This document shows positions 37,825 through 52,200 of a stretch of DNA of 64,000 nt, one piece after another. The position numbers and the translations under genes were made by a program. The first letter of the stretch is position 1. Each line of letters starts with the position of its first letter. Origin of the DNA: Onchocerca lupi (lineage: Eukaryota > Nematoda > Chromadorea > Rhabditida > Onchocercidae); NCBI GenBank assembly GCA_028564675.1, contig JAOVVO010000267.1:1-64000 (forward strand). The letters are read 5' to 3'. The notes beneath the pieces were generated by a model. It was not told where the DNA came from. It worked only from the letters and a program-made list of their open reading frames with translations, and did not search any database.

Positions 37825-40800
37825 TCACGATGCTTTCGATAATGCAATCAATCGTTTGCCATTACAGTTTTTGCAGTACAAATGTTGATCCAATGGATAG
37901 CATCTATAATTATAAATTTTTGAAAAAAAAAAAAACCTTTTTTAATTTACAAATTTGCATAGTTTCACACTTTATGTTGAAATTAATTGAATGAAATTTG
38001 AAATTCAATTATTTTTATCCTTTATTTAAGTTGTTATTTCGAGCTCAAACTATCTTCAAGACGCAAGAATTTATTATTATTTGTTTTCACATATTATATG
38101 AATTTTTCTTTTTGTTGTGTATGGGAAATTACTTAATTTATCATGTAAAATATTTTACATGCAAATCGATTGCATAAATATAAATGAACAGTTATTGCAA
38201 GACTATCATACGATAACCTACAGTTGCATATTTATTCTCGCCTTTTTCCTTTCTTTTCTCTTTTCTCTTTTTTTTTCTGAGGATTTTTTTAAATTTTTAC
38301 CCTTGTCCTTCAATTTTGGAACTTAGTTGCATGTTGCAATCTTCGCATCGATAGCAATTAACATGAAAACTTTTATCCATTGCAACAACTCGTACTGATT
38401 CTTCTTGACCTTCTTCGGGTATTATTGGTTTCGAGCATACTGCACATCGAGGAGCAAATTTTCTGAAAACAAAAAATAAAACAATACAAAAGAGAAACTG
38501 AAGAAATTTTTCGAAAAAATAAAATTGAAACAGAAACTATTTATAAAATTGATTGAAATTTCTGAAACTTTAATTTTTTTATTTTTTAACGTGTCAGAGA
38601 AAAAAAAATAGTGCAACCGAACAAAATAATTTTCGAGAAAATTTCTATATTGAAAGAAAAAAAGTTAGCAGAAAGGAAAAGTTAGAAAGAGAAATGTTAA
38701 AAATTTTCAAGGCAGTTGTTACCATTATTGCTATTGTTTTGCAAAGATATTGAAATAGAAAACAAAATCTTTCATCCATTTCATCAATCTTTATTCTATT
38801 TCCCGTAGAGTTTCATTTCATTTGGTTAAAAATAAATTGACTTCACAAAAAAAAAAAAAAAAAAAAAAGCGAATGAAAAACAAAAGATATTTCAAAACAA
38901 GTGCCTTTATTTTTTGTTCACTACTAGTCATCATCATCAATTAATGAATGCAAATAAAATAATTTAAGCAAGCAGATGCAAAATAGAAAATATCTCAATT
39001 TATTTATCTTAATTAATTCTGCAGCTGATAAGTTTCAGCAAAGAAAAATAGAAAATTTCAAAATTCTTACATTTTTTCGAAAATTCTTGCATTTTTTGCA
39101 ACCTTTTGATTACTGTCGAATTTATGCAATCAATAATTTATTTGTTTCATTGCTTATATTAGTCATTCAATTCTTTTATTATTTTCGAGCCTATGCAATT
39201 GTTTACTTTGCTTATTTGCTTGCTTAAAGGAAAATAAATTTATCTTGCAAATATTTGCTGCAAAAATTGCTTTCTTTTACAAAATTCCTTCAATAATATT
39301 TTTTTTTGGAAGGGAAAGTTAAAAATTAGTGAGTAGTTTATTTTAAGATTATTTCGACGAATTAAAATTCCAAGCAAATCTTATTTCTTAATGGTACGAT
39401 TTTGGGCAAATTTTTTTTTTTTTTTTTTTGTTCCAAAAATTTTATTTTTATTAAAAAATATTTACCTCAAGGAAAAAAAATTGACTTGAGAAAATTGAAA
39501 AATATTACCAGCTACTTACATAATGCAATTAATTCATAATAGGCATTTTTAGTAATTATTTTATTGTTATCAAATTAATTATAAATTATTTTAAAAATTA
39601 CAAACAAATTTATGATAATTGATAAAACTTACTCATGGAAACACACGACGCAGTGTACTTTATTAGTTGAATCAACGGTAAACGGAACTCCATCCAAGCA
39701 TTTCTTGCAAACGGTACAGACGAAACAGTCCGGATGATAAGCACCTCCGGTTGCACGTAACAGTTTTTCCGTAATCGGTTTACCGCAACTGCTGCATTTT
39801 TCTAACGATTTCTGCAAATATTATCCATTTAAAATTTTATTAAAAGTCAAAAAAAGGTCGAAAATTTCAAGCAACAAACGAAAATGATAATTTGATACAA
39901 ATAAATAAAAGTAATATTAACAATAAATTCAATAATTAGCATAAAATATTGCACCAAAAATCCTTAAATTCACTTCTGCTTCTCTCTTTTTTCCTTTTCA
40001 TTTTCAACAAAAATTTTATAAATTATAAATAAATTGTGAAAATAATTTCATTTTTAAAATAAATTCTGATTTTGTTTAGAAAATCTCGCTTTTTTAAAGC
40101 TTTCTATTTCTTTTTTCGTTAAGAAATTATCATTCTATCGAATGTAGCATACAATTAATAATATATTAAGAATAAATTAATGATTCTATATGAAAATTCA
40201 TAGTGGTCCATTATTGTAATATGGTAATATTACATCATACTATATTTTCTTAACAGTATATTATCCTGTAACTTTCATTAAAAAAATTGGAATAAAGGAA
40301 CGGAACAGAAGTTTCATTGAACTTCAATTCGAATTGTACAATAAATTTTAAATCAATAATAAACTATGAAAAAAATTCAAAAAATAATATAGAAAAAGTA
40401 ATATTCAAATAGTTTGATCGATAAATTATGTAAAGATTCAATTCGGGCATAAGATTTTTTTTTTCACAAAATTATTTGTAATGACTTTTTACTGGCTTTT
40501 ACTTTTTCGAAAATGAATTGAAAAAATTTTGCACTAAATAAAACATAAATTAAATATGACAAATTTGAAATTAGGCAAAGAACGAAACTTCGGATAATTG
40601 TAAACGGAAAAAAATTCTTTAATTAAAAATTTAACTTGCTTATATGTTTAGATTTAACAAGTATGATCCGTTCATTCTTTAATACATAACAAATTTTTTA
40701 AATTTTAAATTCTAAATAGCAATAAATCCAAAAGTCTTTTTTTTTTAAACAATTAAAACTAACAATTTGAAAAATATGTAATTTAGAATTATTGTTAAAT

Positions 40801-43237
40801 TTAAATTTGAACTAAATTTTTTTCTTTACTTACCGTATAATCATCCTCACAAAGTGCTTTACCATCAACATTGTAAAACGATCCACCAGCAAGTTGTTTG
40901 TTACATTCGTTACAGGTAAAGCATGCCACATGGAAGGTCTCACCAAGGGCTGTACAACCTGGACGAGTATTAGTTATACCTTCACCACATTTGCAGCACT
41001 TATCTGAAATTGTATCAAATTAATTTGGCCTAAAAAAAGGAAAAGAAAAAGGTCTTAGAAAGAAAAGTTATGAAATAGTTTTAATTAATTATTTCGCTAG
41101 TCTTCACTTATTTCAATAATAACCCTTACCCATATATGTTTATTTATAAATAAATATGCATATGTAAATAGTGTCGATTATTTGCTCCAAATTGTTTTAA
41201 TTACAAAAATATTTCAAATTTTTACCTAAAATAATCTGTAAATTTATTAAGAAATCAATTAATTAAAGAACGCGCGAATTTTTTTTTCAATAAAATTTCT
41301 TTGAGTAAAACGAAAAAGAAAAGAAAGAAATTATTTCGATTTATCATTTCTATTATATTTAATGCAATAAACGAATAGTTAGGAAAATATATTTTACATA
41401 TTTTTGGAAAGTAAGAAAATCAACATTTTATGATTCATTCTAATGAAAAAAAGAAAACAAAAAAATAACAACCGTAAGTTGTATTTCAAGTTTCAAATAG
41501 ATTGGAAATAAAAATATAGCATTCTATCCACTTAACTTTATTACAGCACTTAAAAATTATTATCAATAATTTAAAGGAGAGAGAGAGAGAGAAGAAATGA
41601 AGAAAAAGGAAAAAAGGAAAAGAAGAAAGGAATTTCAATTTTTAACATTATTTTTGCTATTACTGAAAGAATGGATGGACCAACGACAAAATGAATTATG
41701 TATCAACTATTTCCAATAATTCTCATCAATTTTTGCTTATTTATTTTTCTCAATTATTTAAATTTTTTTCAGCCTTCTAACTCTCTAAATTCTTCAAACT
41801 TTTAAACTTTTCCAACTTCCAGCTAGTAACGAATGCTCATTATATATCCGAATGAATTAATTAATTAAATAAATAAAATGCATTGACAAATGAAGTAATA
41901 TAATATTGAATGAAAGAAGTTTAGTAGAAAAAAATTTTGCTAATGTAAAAGTTGTGCATTATAATCTGCTAAATTAATATCAGAAATTCAGATTTATCTC
42001 TTTGAATGAATCAAAATATTTGATAAATACACTGAAACGAAAGAAAAAAAAAGATTATAAATAATTTCAATAACACTTAAGCATTCTGGATTAAATGTAA
42101 TAAATTGAAACAAGAAAATGTTTCAATCTTTTTTTTTTTTTGGTAGTCGAAAAAATACGGAATGAGTAGATAGTGACTGTGAAATTTAATGGCAAAAATA
42201 AAAATTTTCACTTTCGGTTTTGCAAGTTATTGTGTTTAAAAATTTCGGATATATAAATCTGGGACGTACTTTTTACTTTTCGATTTAATATTTTGCAAGA
42301 ATTGTCAAAATTAAATTAACAAAATTTTGTTATCAAACATGATAAAACAAAAAATGCAACATTTAATTCAATATCATATTAATATGACATAGACAATGAA
42401 TGTGGATGGTATAAGTTGATACATGTAACGAAAATACTAAATTTTTAAAATTAATTCAATATGACTTATTTAAATTTAATTTCCAAAAATATATTATTAT
42501 TAAATGGAATATTTTAAATTGATATTTCGCAATTAGTAAATTCCTTAAAATTATATGAATTCAAATTAGTTCAAGTTATCGCTAATTTATTTTCATTATT
42601 TCTTATGAATTTTTTAAAATAAATTCTAGGAATTTAATTCATGTATAATTTATATATATATATATACATCTTTTTTTTTTTTTGCAGTTCAATGGTTGCA
42701 AAATATCAATTAAAAAATTTCAGTTAGCAGATGAATTGCTTTTGAATTGTTTGTTATATATTCTGAACGAAAAAAAAAATATTATTTCAAAATTCATATT
42801 CTAATAGAAGAATTTTGAAATTAAACTAGAAGAAATTTTGAAATAAAGAAAATTATATACTATAAAAGATCATAGGAAAAGCAAAATTTCAAAATTCAAG
42901 ATATTACGAAAAAGTTTAAATTTGAACTGGATAAGAGGAGAGGAAGAAAGAAATCCGAAGGAAGAAGAAAATCATGTTCTAAAATGTTTTTTTTTTCAAA
43001 ATTTTAAACTGAAGTTGTCACTTTAGAATAGGAAAATTTCGTGCTAAAATAATATTTCTGTTTAATGAAAGAATATTAACACTACTAGTGCGGATGTAAT
43101 AAATTAATAAATTAAACATTTATGATTATATTCATCCTGTTCAAAACTTAATTAACTTGAAATTTTTTCATTGAAGAACTTAGACTTCAAAATTCACAGA
43201 TTTATAATAATTTTAAGCATTTTAAATTTAGGATTTG

Positions 43238-43268
<31 letters not shown>

Positions 43269-46200
43269 GCAAATATCATGTCACATTTATTGATTTAGGA
43301 ATTGCACCATATTTGATATGATATATGATAAGAAGGAATGATAAAAAAAACATTCAAAGCTTTTCTAATCTCTTCTTCATTCAAAAATTTAAAAAAAGAA
43401 AAGAAAAATGAAGGTCGAATAAAAAAAGCTGTTAATTTATTTTTGGTATAAACAGATATTTCATAATCTTAAGCCTAACGAAATTATTTATTTTTCCCCT
43501 ACCAAATTTTAACCAAAATATTACCTTCTACGGATAAAATGCATATCACCAATCTCCCGATATAGCTATAATACGGTATATAATATAATATAGATAGATG
43601 ACATTGATTTATTTAATTTTTTATTTATATTTTGTTGATTTATCATGATACTTATATTATTTTTGAACATATATAATTAGGTGTAGATAATAGAAATAAT
43701 AATAATAACGGAAATAGTATAAATATTTTGATATATTAATGAAATATAAATATAATTGACGGTATTCAGATATTCTTTTCTTTTTGATTATAAAATATAT
43801 TAAAATATTGAAAGTGAAAGTTCGGATTAATAATAATGATAATGATTGATTCCTCTTTTTCTTGTCTTGGAAATTAGTCCTTAACTGGAAGAAAACAAAA
43901 AATACAAAAGATGATTGAGAAAATTTAACTAAATTTCTCAAATATAATCAATGAAATCAATTTCCGTTCCCATTTGTTTTCGACTTTCATCGTCATCATG
44001 ATTTCATTCATGAGAAGAGAAGAAAGAAAGGAACTGATGAGAAATTTAAGTGAAGTGAAACGGATTCCTGTGATTGACCGACTTATTATAATGATAATTA
44101 GAAGATTTTATCTACAGATAAAATTCGAAAGCGTATCAATGAACTTTTTGCAATTGAAATATTCCAAAATTTACTAACAACTTTCTTTCCGCACAATTTT
44201 AAATTTAACATTTCTATTTTTAGATTGGAAAAAAGTATTGAAAAAGATAAATACCAAAGAAAAAAAATTGCTATAAAATTGCAAAGCTTAAGAAATTTTG
44301 ATCAATAATTACAATTTAATTGAAAAATTAAATGAACCTTTATTTGTACAAAATGAATTATAACACACCTGGCCTATGCCACTAACTCAAGTCATTCGAT
44401 GATAGCCTAATTCTCATTTATCAGCCTAGGATAAAAATATTTTCCAGTGCTTGACTGTAATAATAATATTATTATTAAAACTAATTATGTTCCAAATTTT
44501 TGTAAAATTATGACTTTGTAAATGAATTATTAATAAAAATAAAGGGATGAAATTGATTGAAATTAAATAAAATATACATTTCCCTTTGTTCCTCTCCCTT
44601 CCTCTCTCTCTCTTTGATAATTTTATGAAGTATTGCAAATTTTTCAAACAGTAATAAATCTTTTTTTTTTTTTTTTTTTTTTGAAAATGAAAGGAAAAGA
44701 CGAAGACTTTAAAGAAAATTTAAAATGCAAACATTTGTTTTTTGGAGATTTCATATATTCATGAAATGAAAATAGAACGAAAAGAAAGTAAAGCAAGCAA
44801 AAAAGTACTATCTGTCAATAAAAAATTTTCAAATTTTAGATTTTTTATTTTTTTTTAAATTTTAAATTTTCCTATATTTATATACATATATATACACATA
44901 TAGATATTTTCATATATTTATGAGTGTATTTCAGTCTCGGAGGGAATTATGGCAGTCATTCTCGAAAAAACTGCCTATTCTCGAGATTGCTGCTTAACAA
45001 TCACTTTTTTCATCTTTATTTCCATTCAATTTTTTTCTCTTTCTTATACTTTTTTCTCTATTTTTCTTTCTCTCTCCTTTCCCTTTTTTTTCATTTCTTT
45101 CCTATTTTATTTTATTACTTGATGAAAAAAAAAAACAAAAATGAAAAATGAAGCAAAATTGAAAAATACATCAAAATTCCGTCCATCATCTAACATTTTT
45201 TTCATTTCAAGCTTCCATTTTCAGATTTTAATTTCGATAAAGTGCAGAAAATCTGAAAGTATTACTTTGCTCTGTTCCCAATCCTAGTTCCTGCTTTAAA
45301 ATTTTTTCAAATTCCAATCCGAAAATAAATAAAAAATTGAAAAGAAAAAGAAAGTAAGAAAGGGAACATTCCGAACTTTTTTCTATTTCAAAATTGCTAA
45401 ATTGTGGAAACATTTAAATAAGTGAATTATTAGAAATTATTCATGCTCATAATAATGTAATACAACATGTATTATTAGACAGTATAAAGAAATTATTTTA
45501 TTTTATTTTTCCTTTCTTTACAATTTGCTCCAAAATTTCCGTTCTTTTTACTCATTTTCAGTCCTTCTTACCTTTTTAGCACAAAAAAAATTCCAAATAT
45601 CTGCATTTAAAATGATATCATTGCTTAAAAAATTGCTTCGCAAATTCAATGTAAAAAAATTAAGGATAAAAAATTTAAGCTAATTCTTCATCATTTATAC
45701 AATTTCATTAAAAGATTCTAATTTAAAAATAAGCGCATAAAATTGGAAAAATATAATTCTGAGTTCCTCATTTTTTGATATGATTTAATAAAATTTTCAA
45801 ATATTTTATACATTTATATTTAAATTTAAATATCTTACGACATATTTTGACAGAAAAGAAATTTTTCAAATCTTTAAGTTTTTTTTCTTTTTCTTGAGTT
45901 ATAATGAAGCTTTATTAAATAATATATTTGAAATTTACATTTGTATTTGAGTTCAAATATTTGATAATATACTGAAAAAAGAAAAATTATGAGATTTTTC
46001 TTTCCAAGTATCATTACAGGCATTAAGATGATAATATAATCCGTTATTTCCCATCATTATTTGTCAGAAATTTTTATTTTATGATTTTTTTATTTGCTAG
46101 GAATTTCTTATTGAGTATACTTTTAATTCTCTATAAAAAATATTCCGTATAATAAAATTTTGATAAAACTAATTTTTTATCGAAAATGGAAGAAAATCAA

Positions 46201-49200
46201 TGCAATGATAATTTGGCATCAATTTAATTCATACATATTGCCGGATATTTTCCAGATTTTTTTCACGGTATAATAATATATCAGCTAATTTGAGGAAGCA
46301 TAATATCAACTTGCTATATGGAAAAAGTCATTTGGTACCAGCTAATGGTACCAGCTACATTATTGGTACCAACTAATAGCACTGTTTATATTAACTACCT
46401 GGTTAAGCAAAATACTAGTTTGTCATAACAAAGTTTGTTATGACAAGCTTATTTGGTACCAACTTTGCACATGTATGTTAGTATAGTAATATTTTAAAAA
46501 TTGATATAGAAAATAATTTAATTACATTTTTGCCCTTTTTTTTCTCATATTATTTATTCATTCATTTTTCAGTTTACGAATTTTTGATGCAACGTATTTT
46601 TCTAAAATGTTTTATTTTTATTTTTAAATTTTTGCTACAAATAAGAATTCATGTATACCGCAATTAAAAAATGTCATGAAGCATAAAGTTTTTTTTTTTA
46701 GAAATAGAAAAATTATATGTATCACACCTATTTCCAATCTTATTTCTTCATAATCATTAAGGTTTTTTTGCTTTTTTGCTCTATCACAAATGGGTTAAAA
46801 CAAAAGATATTTAAGTTTTACTAGATATTTTTAATGATCATTGATTAATTTTAACAATTATTTAATGTAAACAAGTGTTTTCCCCTAGCTTTTTTTCTTT
46901 TATAATTATTTCTTTTAGTTAAAATATTGTTATTCTCAAACTTCACTGAATTATTAGAAGATTGAAATATTAATATTTTTTTTCTCTTTCCTTCTTCTCT
47001 CTCTCCCTCTCTCTTATTATTTTTCTGGTACATGTATTTAATTACGGTAGTATGTGTTAAAAGAGAAAGTTTTGTTATACTTTAAAAAACAATCAATCAC
47101 TGACATAAACGATTGCATTCAATTCTTTTTTCCTTTCGATATTCGTCATTTTTAAAAATTTCCAATCAATCTTTGTCATTTGAATGTTTGCCGAATGTTT
47201 TTAAAAGTAAAACGAATCCATTTCTCTAAATTTTCGGAAAAAAAAAAAGAAATTTCGAGAAGCGAATTAAGTAGTCGATGAAATGGATTAACGTTTTATT
47301 ATCCAATAATTTTTATTATCTAATATTTATTCATTTCTCAAATTACATTTAGTTTGAAATCTTATAATTTAGTAAAAGTTTTCCTAATAAAAGTTTGAAA
47401 GCTGGCTGGACTAGAATAAAAAAGCCGGAAATCTGGAATAGTAATTAAGAGTGATAATTAGCAAGAAATAATTCATCCGGGAATAAGCTATTAAATAAAT
47501 TTTCGATCAGATTTCAATTTATTTCTGTTTGTGGACTTATCGTCAACCCATGAGAATCATCTTCTATCTTTGAAATTTGATATCAACATAAGTTGACGCA
47601 TAGAAAATAGATATGTTTTTTTCAAAAATGGTTTATGATAAAAATAATTTCGAAGTGAGATATAATTTTAAAAAATTTTGATGTTTTTCAATTTCTCAAT
47701 TTCTAACAATCAGAAAAGCCAAAAATTTTAAATGGTAATTAAGAGTGATAATTAGCAGTAAGAAAATAACTCATCTGCAAAATCGCTATATTTGACTTTC
47801 TCATTTATCATTTCTAATCTTTTCTCTTCTTCCTTATCATAATTGTTTTTTCTAATTGTTTGAGAGAGAAAAAAAGAAACTTCGGGAAGTAAAATAAATG
47901 TTTGATGAATTGGATTAAAGCACTATAATCTGATAAATTTTTCTTCTATCAATATAAATTTCACATTTTCTATATGAATAACTTGTTATATTTAACCTAA
48001 TTTCTAGCAATTATTCGATTTAATCTTCTGATCGGCAAATTAATTTCTTTTTGCACTCATTATATGAAATATGATGAGATATATGATAAGGATAAAGATA
48101 TGTGATAAAGACAAAAATATGTGATAAAAATGAAAATACGAGATAAGAATCCATTTTTATAGAAATAAAGGTATTATTTCTTGATTACAAATACTGTCAT
48201 GATTTTGTTGACATTTTCTTTAATTTTCATTTAGCGTTTCAGCATCAAACATCAAATCTCTATAAATTTTCAATCATAAATTTTACCATTATGAGCTTCA
48301 TTTTCTTACTAATGTATTATGCATAGTGAGACTACATGTCTATATTGTTTACGCTTTAATGGATTCCACTAGGCTTGAAAATTATTTGACACTTCGAAAT
48401 TGGAGAACGCAAGCAATGATTAAACTTTATCAGTTTCTTTGTTTCTTTTTTTTTTACATGAAATTTCATCGGTAAATCTGAAGTAAGTCGTTGATAAAAC
48501 TTTCGCCGATGATAATGAATCAGTAATAATAATCTTTTGATTTATACATATACTAAAATATGTTAATATAACAATCAATTCTTCTTACAACTGATTAGCT
48601 TGTTTTATTTTGAAAGACAATTAATCGCATAAATTGATAAATTAATCAGTTAGATGTGATAGCACAAGTGATAATTTTACAACAATTCATTTCCCCGCAA
48701 ATTACAACATTCAAACATTTTTTGGAATAATTTCTTATTTTGAGTTGAAGTTAAAATATATGCTTGATATCATGATAATTGCTAAAATGATAACTGATAA
48801 TTTAAAAATGCGAAAGACTATCCACGCAAATAAATCAATCAATATTGCAATTTAAATATTAATCTTTCAAAAATTCTTCTGCTTTTAGTTTTCAAATTAG
48901 ATAATGCTTTTTTTTTTAAATTTTGCATCATTTTTTGTCTCTTAATTAATTTTTCATAATCTAAATTATTATACTAAACTTCATGGTATTCATTACTGTT
49001 TTTTATATGATTAATTATTAATAATCTTATCGACTTGTTTTTTCTTATTTAAATGGACTACAATTTCTTTTTTTTTCCAATAATAAACTTTTCAAATTCA
49101 ATTAAATTATTCGGCTCTATAATTGTGACGATCACTAGCATCACCCTATAAAAAAAAAAAATGTATATATGTAAAAAACAAAAATGAAAAATATATAAAA

Positions 49201-52200
49201 AAAACTTATTTTTTTGCACTTAAAAATAAAATAAAATAAATTTTGAGTTTTATTTATTTGAAAGACAATAGTTTTACTTTTCTTTTTACTCCTTATTTTT
49301 TTGCCCTTTTTTTTTTCATTTACATGTTTTTTTGCTTGTTTTCATTAAAATTTCTTTCATTATCAATTGTCACTTTCTTTTCTCGTCTCTTTTTTCAAAA
49401 CAAATGGGCAAACGAGGAAAGCAAAAGGACTTTGAACTGATTTTTTTAAACTTCTTTTTTTTTCCTGATGACAAAAAAATGGAAAGGAAAATTTCTATTC
49501 ACATTTCAGTGATGAAAACTACACACAACTGACGGTAATTTTGAAAAAAAGATAAAAAACAGTAATAAAAATAAAAATAGTAGTAATCTAATAGTAATAA
49601 AAAAGTTAACAGGAAAAATTTAGCAATAATTAAGAAAAAAAAATGGAAAACTCAAGTAAATAATTTTTTTTTTCATTTTATCAAGAACAGCTACTATCAA
49701 AGAAAATAAAACAATTGTTATATTTTCGAAAATATAAAACAGATAAAAATTTTAATGTTGACTGAGTAAAAAAATTACAAGTTACAAATAGTTTCTTATT
49801 ATTATCGTAATTATATTTGAATACTTAATTATTTATTTTAATTCATTTATAATCAAGTAATTTGTGTGGAAAAAATTCAATACCAATATAAAATTTGTTC
49901 ATTTAAATAACTTATTTCTTAATTAGATTAATTATAATGATATACTCTATAATAATACCAAACAGCGTTACTTTTTTTTTCTTTTAAAGAAGACGCAATT
50001 CAAAACAATTTCATTAACTTTACTTCGTGAAACATATATCAATAGCTAAAACTATTTTATTAAAACGAATGAGAATAAGCAAATGAAAAAAAAATTTAAG
50101 AAAAAAGGAATTCGATGATACAAAAATTGAAAAATTATACTAAAAAAGAATAATGAAATAATGAATTTATTCTAAAAATTTTAAAATTCTTCTATTTGCA
50201 AATTTATGTTTTTAACATATATGAGAGGACTATTAGCAATTAAGTATAAAATTAAAGAACATTTGTTATATATTATCAGCCATAATCATTCACCGATATT
50301 GAAAATAATAAATGTTAATATATATTATACTGCATAAATGTTAACAAGATATGTCAATTTAAAAAAAATAATTTCCAAAACCTTAATTTTTTTTTTAATT
50401 TTAATCATTTCTAAAAAAATTAAATTACATCCAACTGGATCCGAAAATGAAAACAGCTGATACGAAAAACAAATCGATATGAGAAAAAGAAAAAATCGAG
50501 AGAAGAAAAATTGAGAATGATTTGAATAAGAAAATAAATGGAAATTAAAATTTTCATACAAATGAAAGCAAAGGGAAAAAAGCAGATAAACAAATAAGCG
50601 AACAGCTGATTGATCAAACGAATCGTTTGTTTTCTTCTTTTTTATTTCAAAAATATTTTGCAGCATTTTTTGATTTTTTCAGCTCCGAGCGAAAAATGAA
50701 TAGTTTGCCGAATTTTATCATTTTATGGATGTTAATAATGATAATTGGTATATTTTCATTTGGAACAGAAAATTTTTTAATTAAATTGTTGGGATATGAT
50801 TCAGCGAAAAAACATTCCAAGTAACTCTAATAAGTGATAGATAACTTTGATGATTTTTAGTTTAATTGAAAATTTATAACAAATTTTTGAAGAAAAGTTG
50901 TAATAAATTAAATTTCGCAACATTCGCCATCTTTTTAACATTATTAATTCAGTAAATCCATTGAATGGCAAAATATTCAGAAATTAAATTATTTTTGGAT
51001 TTCCTTATGCAATTTCCAAGCTTAATTTTCGTCTAAATTTAATTTATATAAGAGCCCTTCATCTTTGACTTCATGAAATTAGAACTAAATTCTTAAGAGT
51101 AGCAATTAATTAATAAAAATAATGATAGTTTGATGGTTTAATTCAGAAAAAAATTCTTTTCATTTTTATCAAATCTTTTTCTTGCACTTTCTTCTGTCAA
51201 TTTTATATTTACGAGGGAGTTTTATTAGTTTATTGAACAACTATTTCAGATATTCAAAAATTTGAAATTATGTCACTTTTCTTTTATAAAAAGAAAGTTA
51301 CACAAACTGAAGCGATTTATTTGGGAAATTTTTTATTTCTTTTTCTTTTTTGTGCTTTCAAAGAAAACAAAATGAATGACTGGAGAAAAAATGGATAAAA
51401 AATTTAAGTTAATAAACAAATTTATCAAACAAACAAAATCCAATAATTCAGCATAACTGACACAAATTTTAGAGGGAAATGGATAAAAAAGAAAAAAATC
51501 AGACGACATTCAAGCGTTATTTGATTTTTCTGTTTTGTAATCTTTGACAACAGAAAAATAGCGTATATATTTGAAACTCATAAATAGTCAAATATAGCAT
51601 CTGATTTTTTTTTCTTTTTTTGTTATTTAAAACTAAATTCATGAACGAATAACAAAACTAAGTGCAGCTTTCAGCTGGAAAACTTAGATGAAATCTGAAT
51701 TAAATTCCGTCTTGCTTTCCTATTATTATCAATATTTGTGAGATATTATTATTTATTTTAACAAAACATAAAAAATTGGCGCTTGGTATTATTGGTGCTA
51801 TGGATCATTTGCAAATATTGAAATAATTATATGTTATGGATTCTCTTTTTTTATAAAGTTATTGTAAAATGCAGAAATTTTGCATAGAAAATTATGTATG
51901 TTATGGAAAAAATAATATGAATAATTAAATAAGTAAATCGAGTGTTTATATACATATCCTCATTTAATACAAACAAATACTAATTTTTCTAATAAAAAAT
52001 GCATTACATATATTAAATCCTTAAAGATTTGAAAGAAAGGCGGTATAGCGAAAGAATTCAATATGTTAGATTGATAAAAATAAAATTACTCTATGTAATG
52101 CAATTTTCATATGCTGCTAAAAAAAAAAAAAACAGTTTTTATATCGTAAACATTTGTTATGATCTAACAAAATTCATAAAAAAAAATACGAAATTAAAAA

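Noticed and set aside
37825..41003. LIM exons as paxillin, PINCH or muscle-LIM proteins
   Set aside because: Three LIM domains with KFAPRC, VRVVAMDKSFH and CYPLD motifs in this order are specific to the zyxin/LPP group.
43974..44177. Plus-strand open frame of 67 residues
   Set aside because: No acceptor/start context and no recognisable motif; it is compatible with chance.
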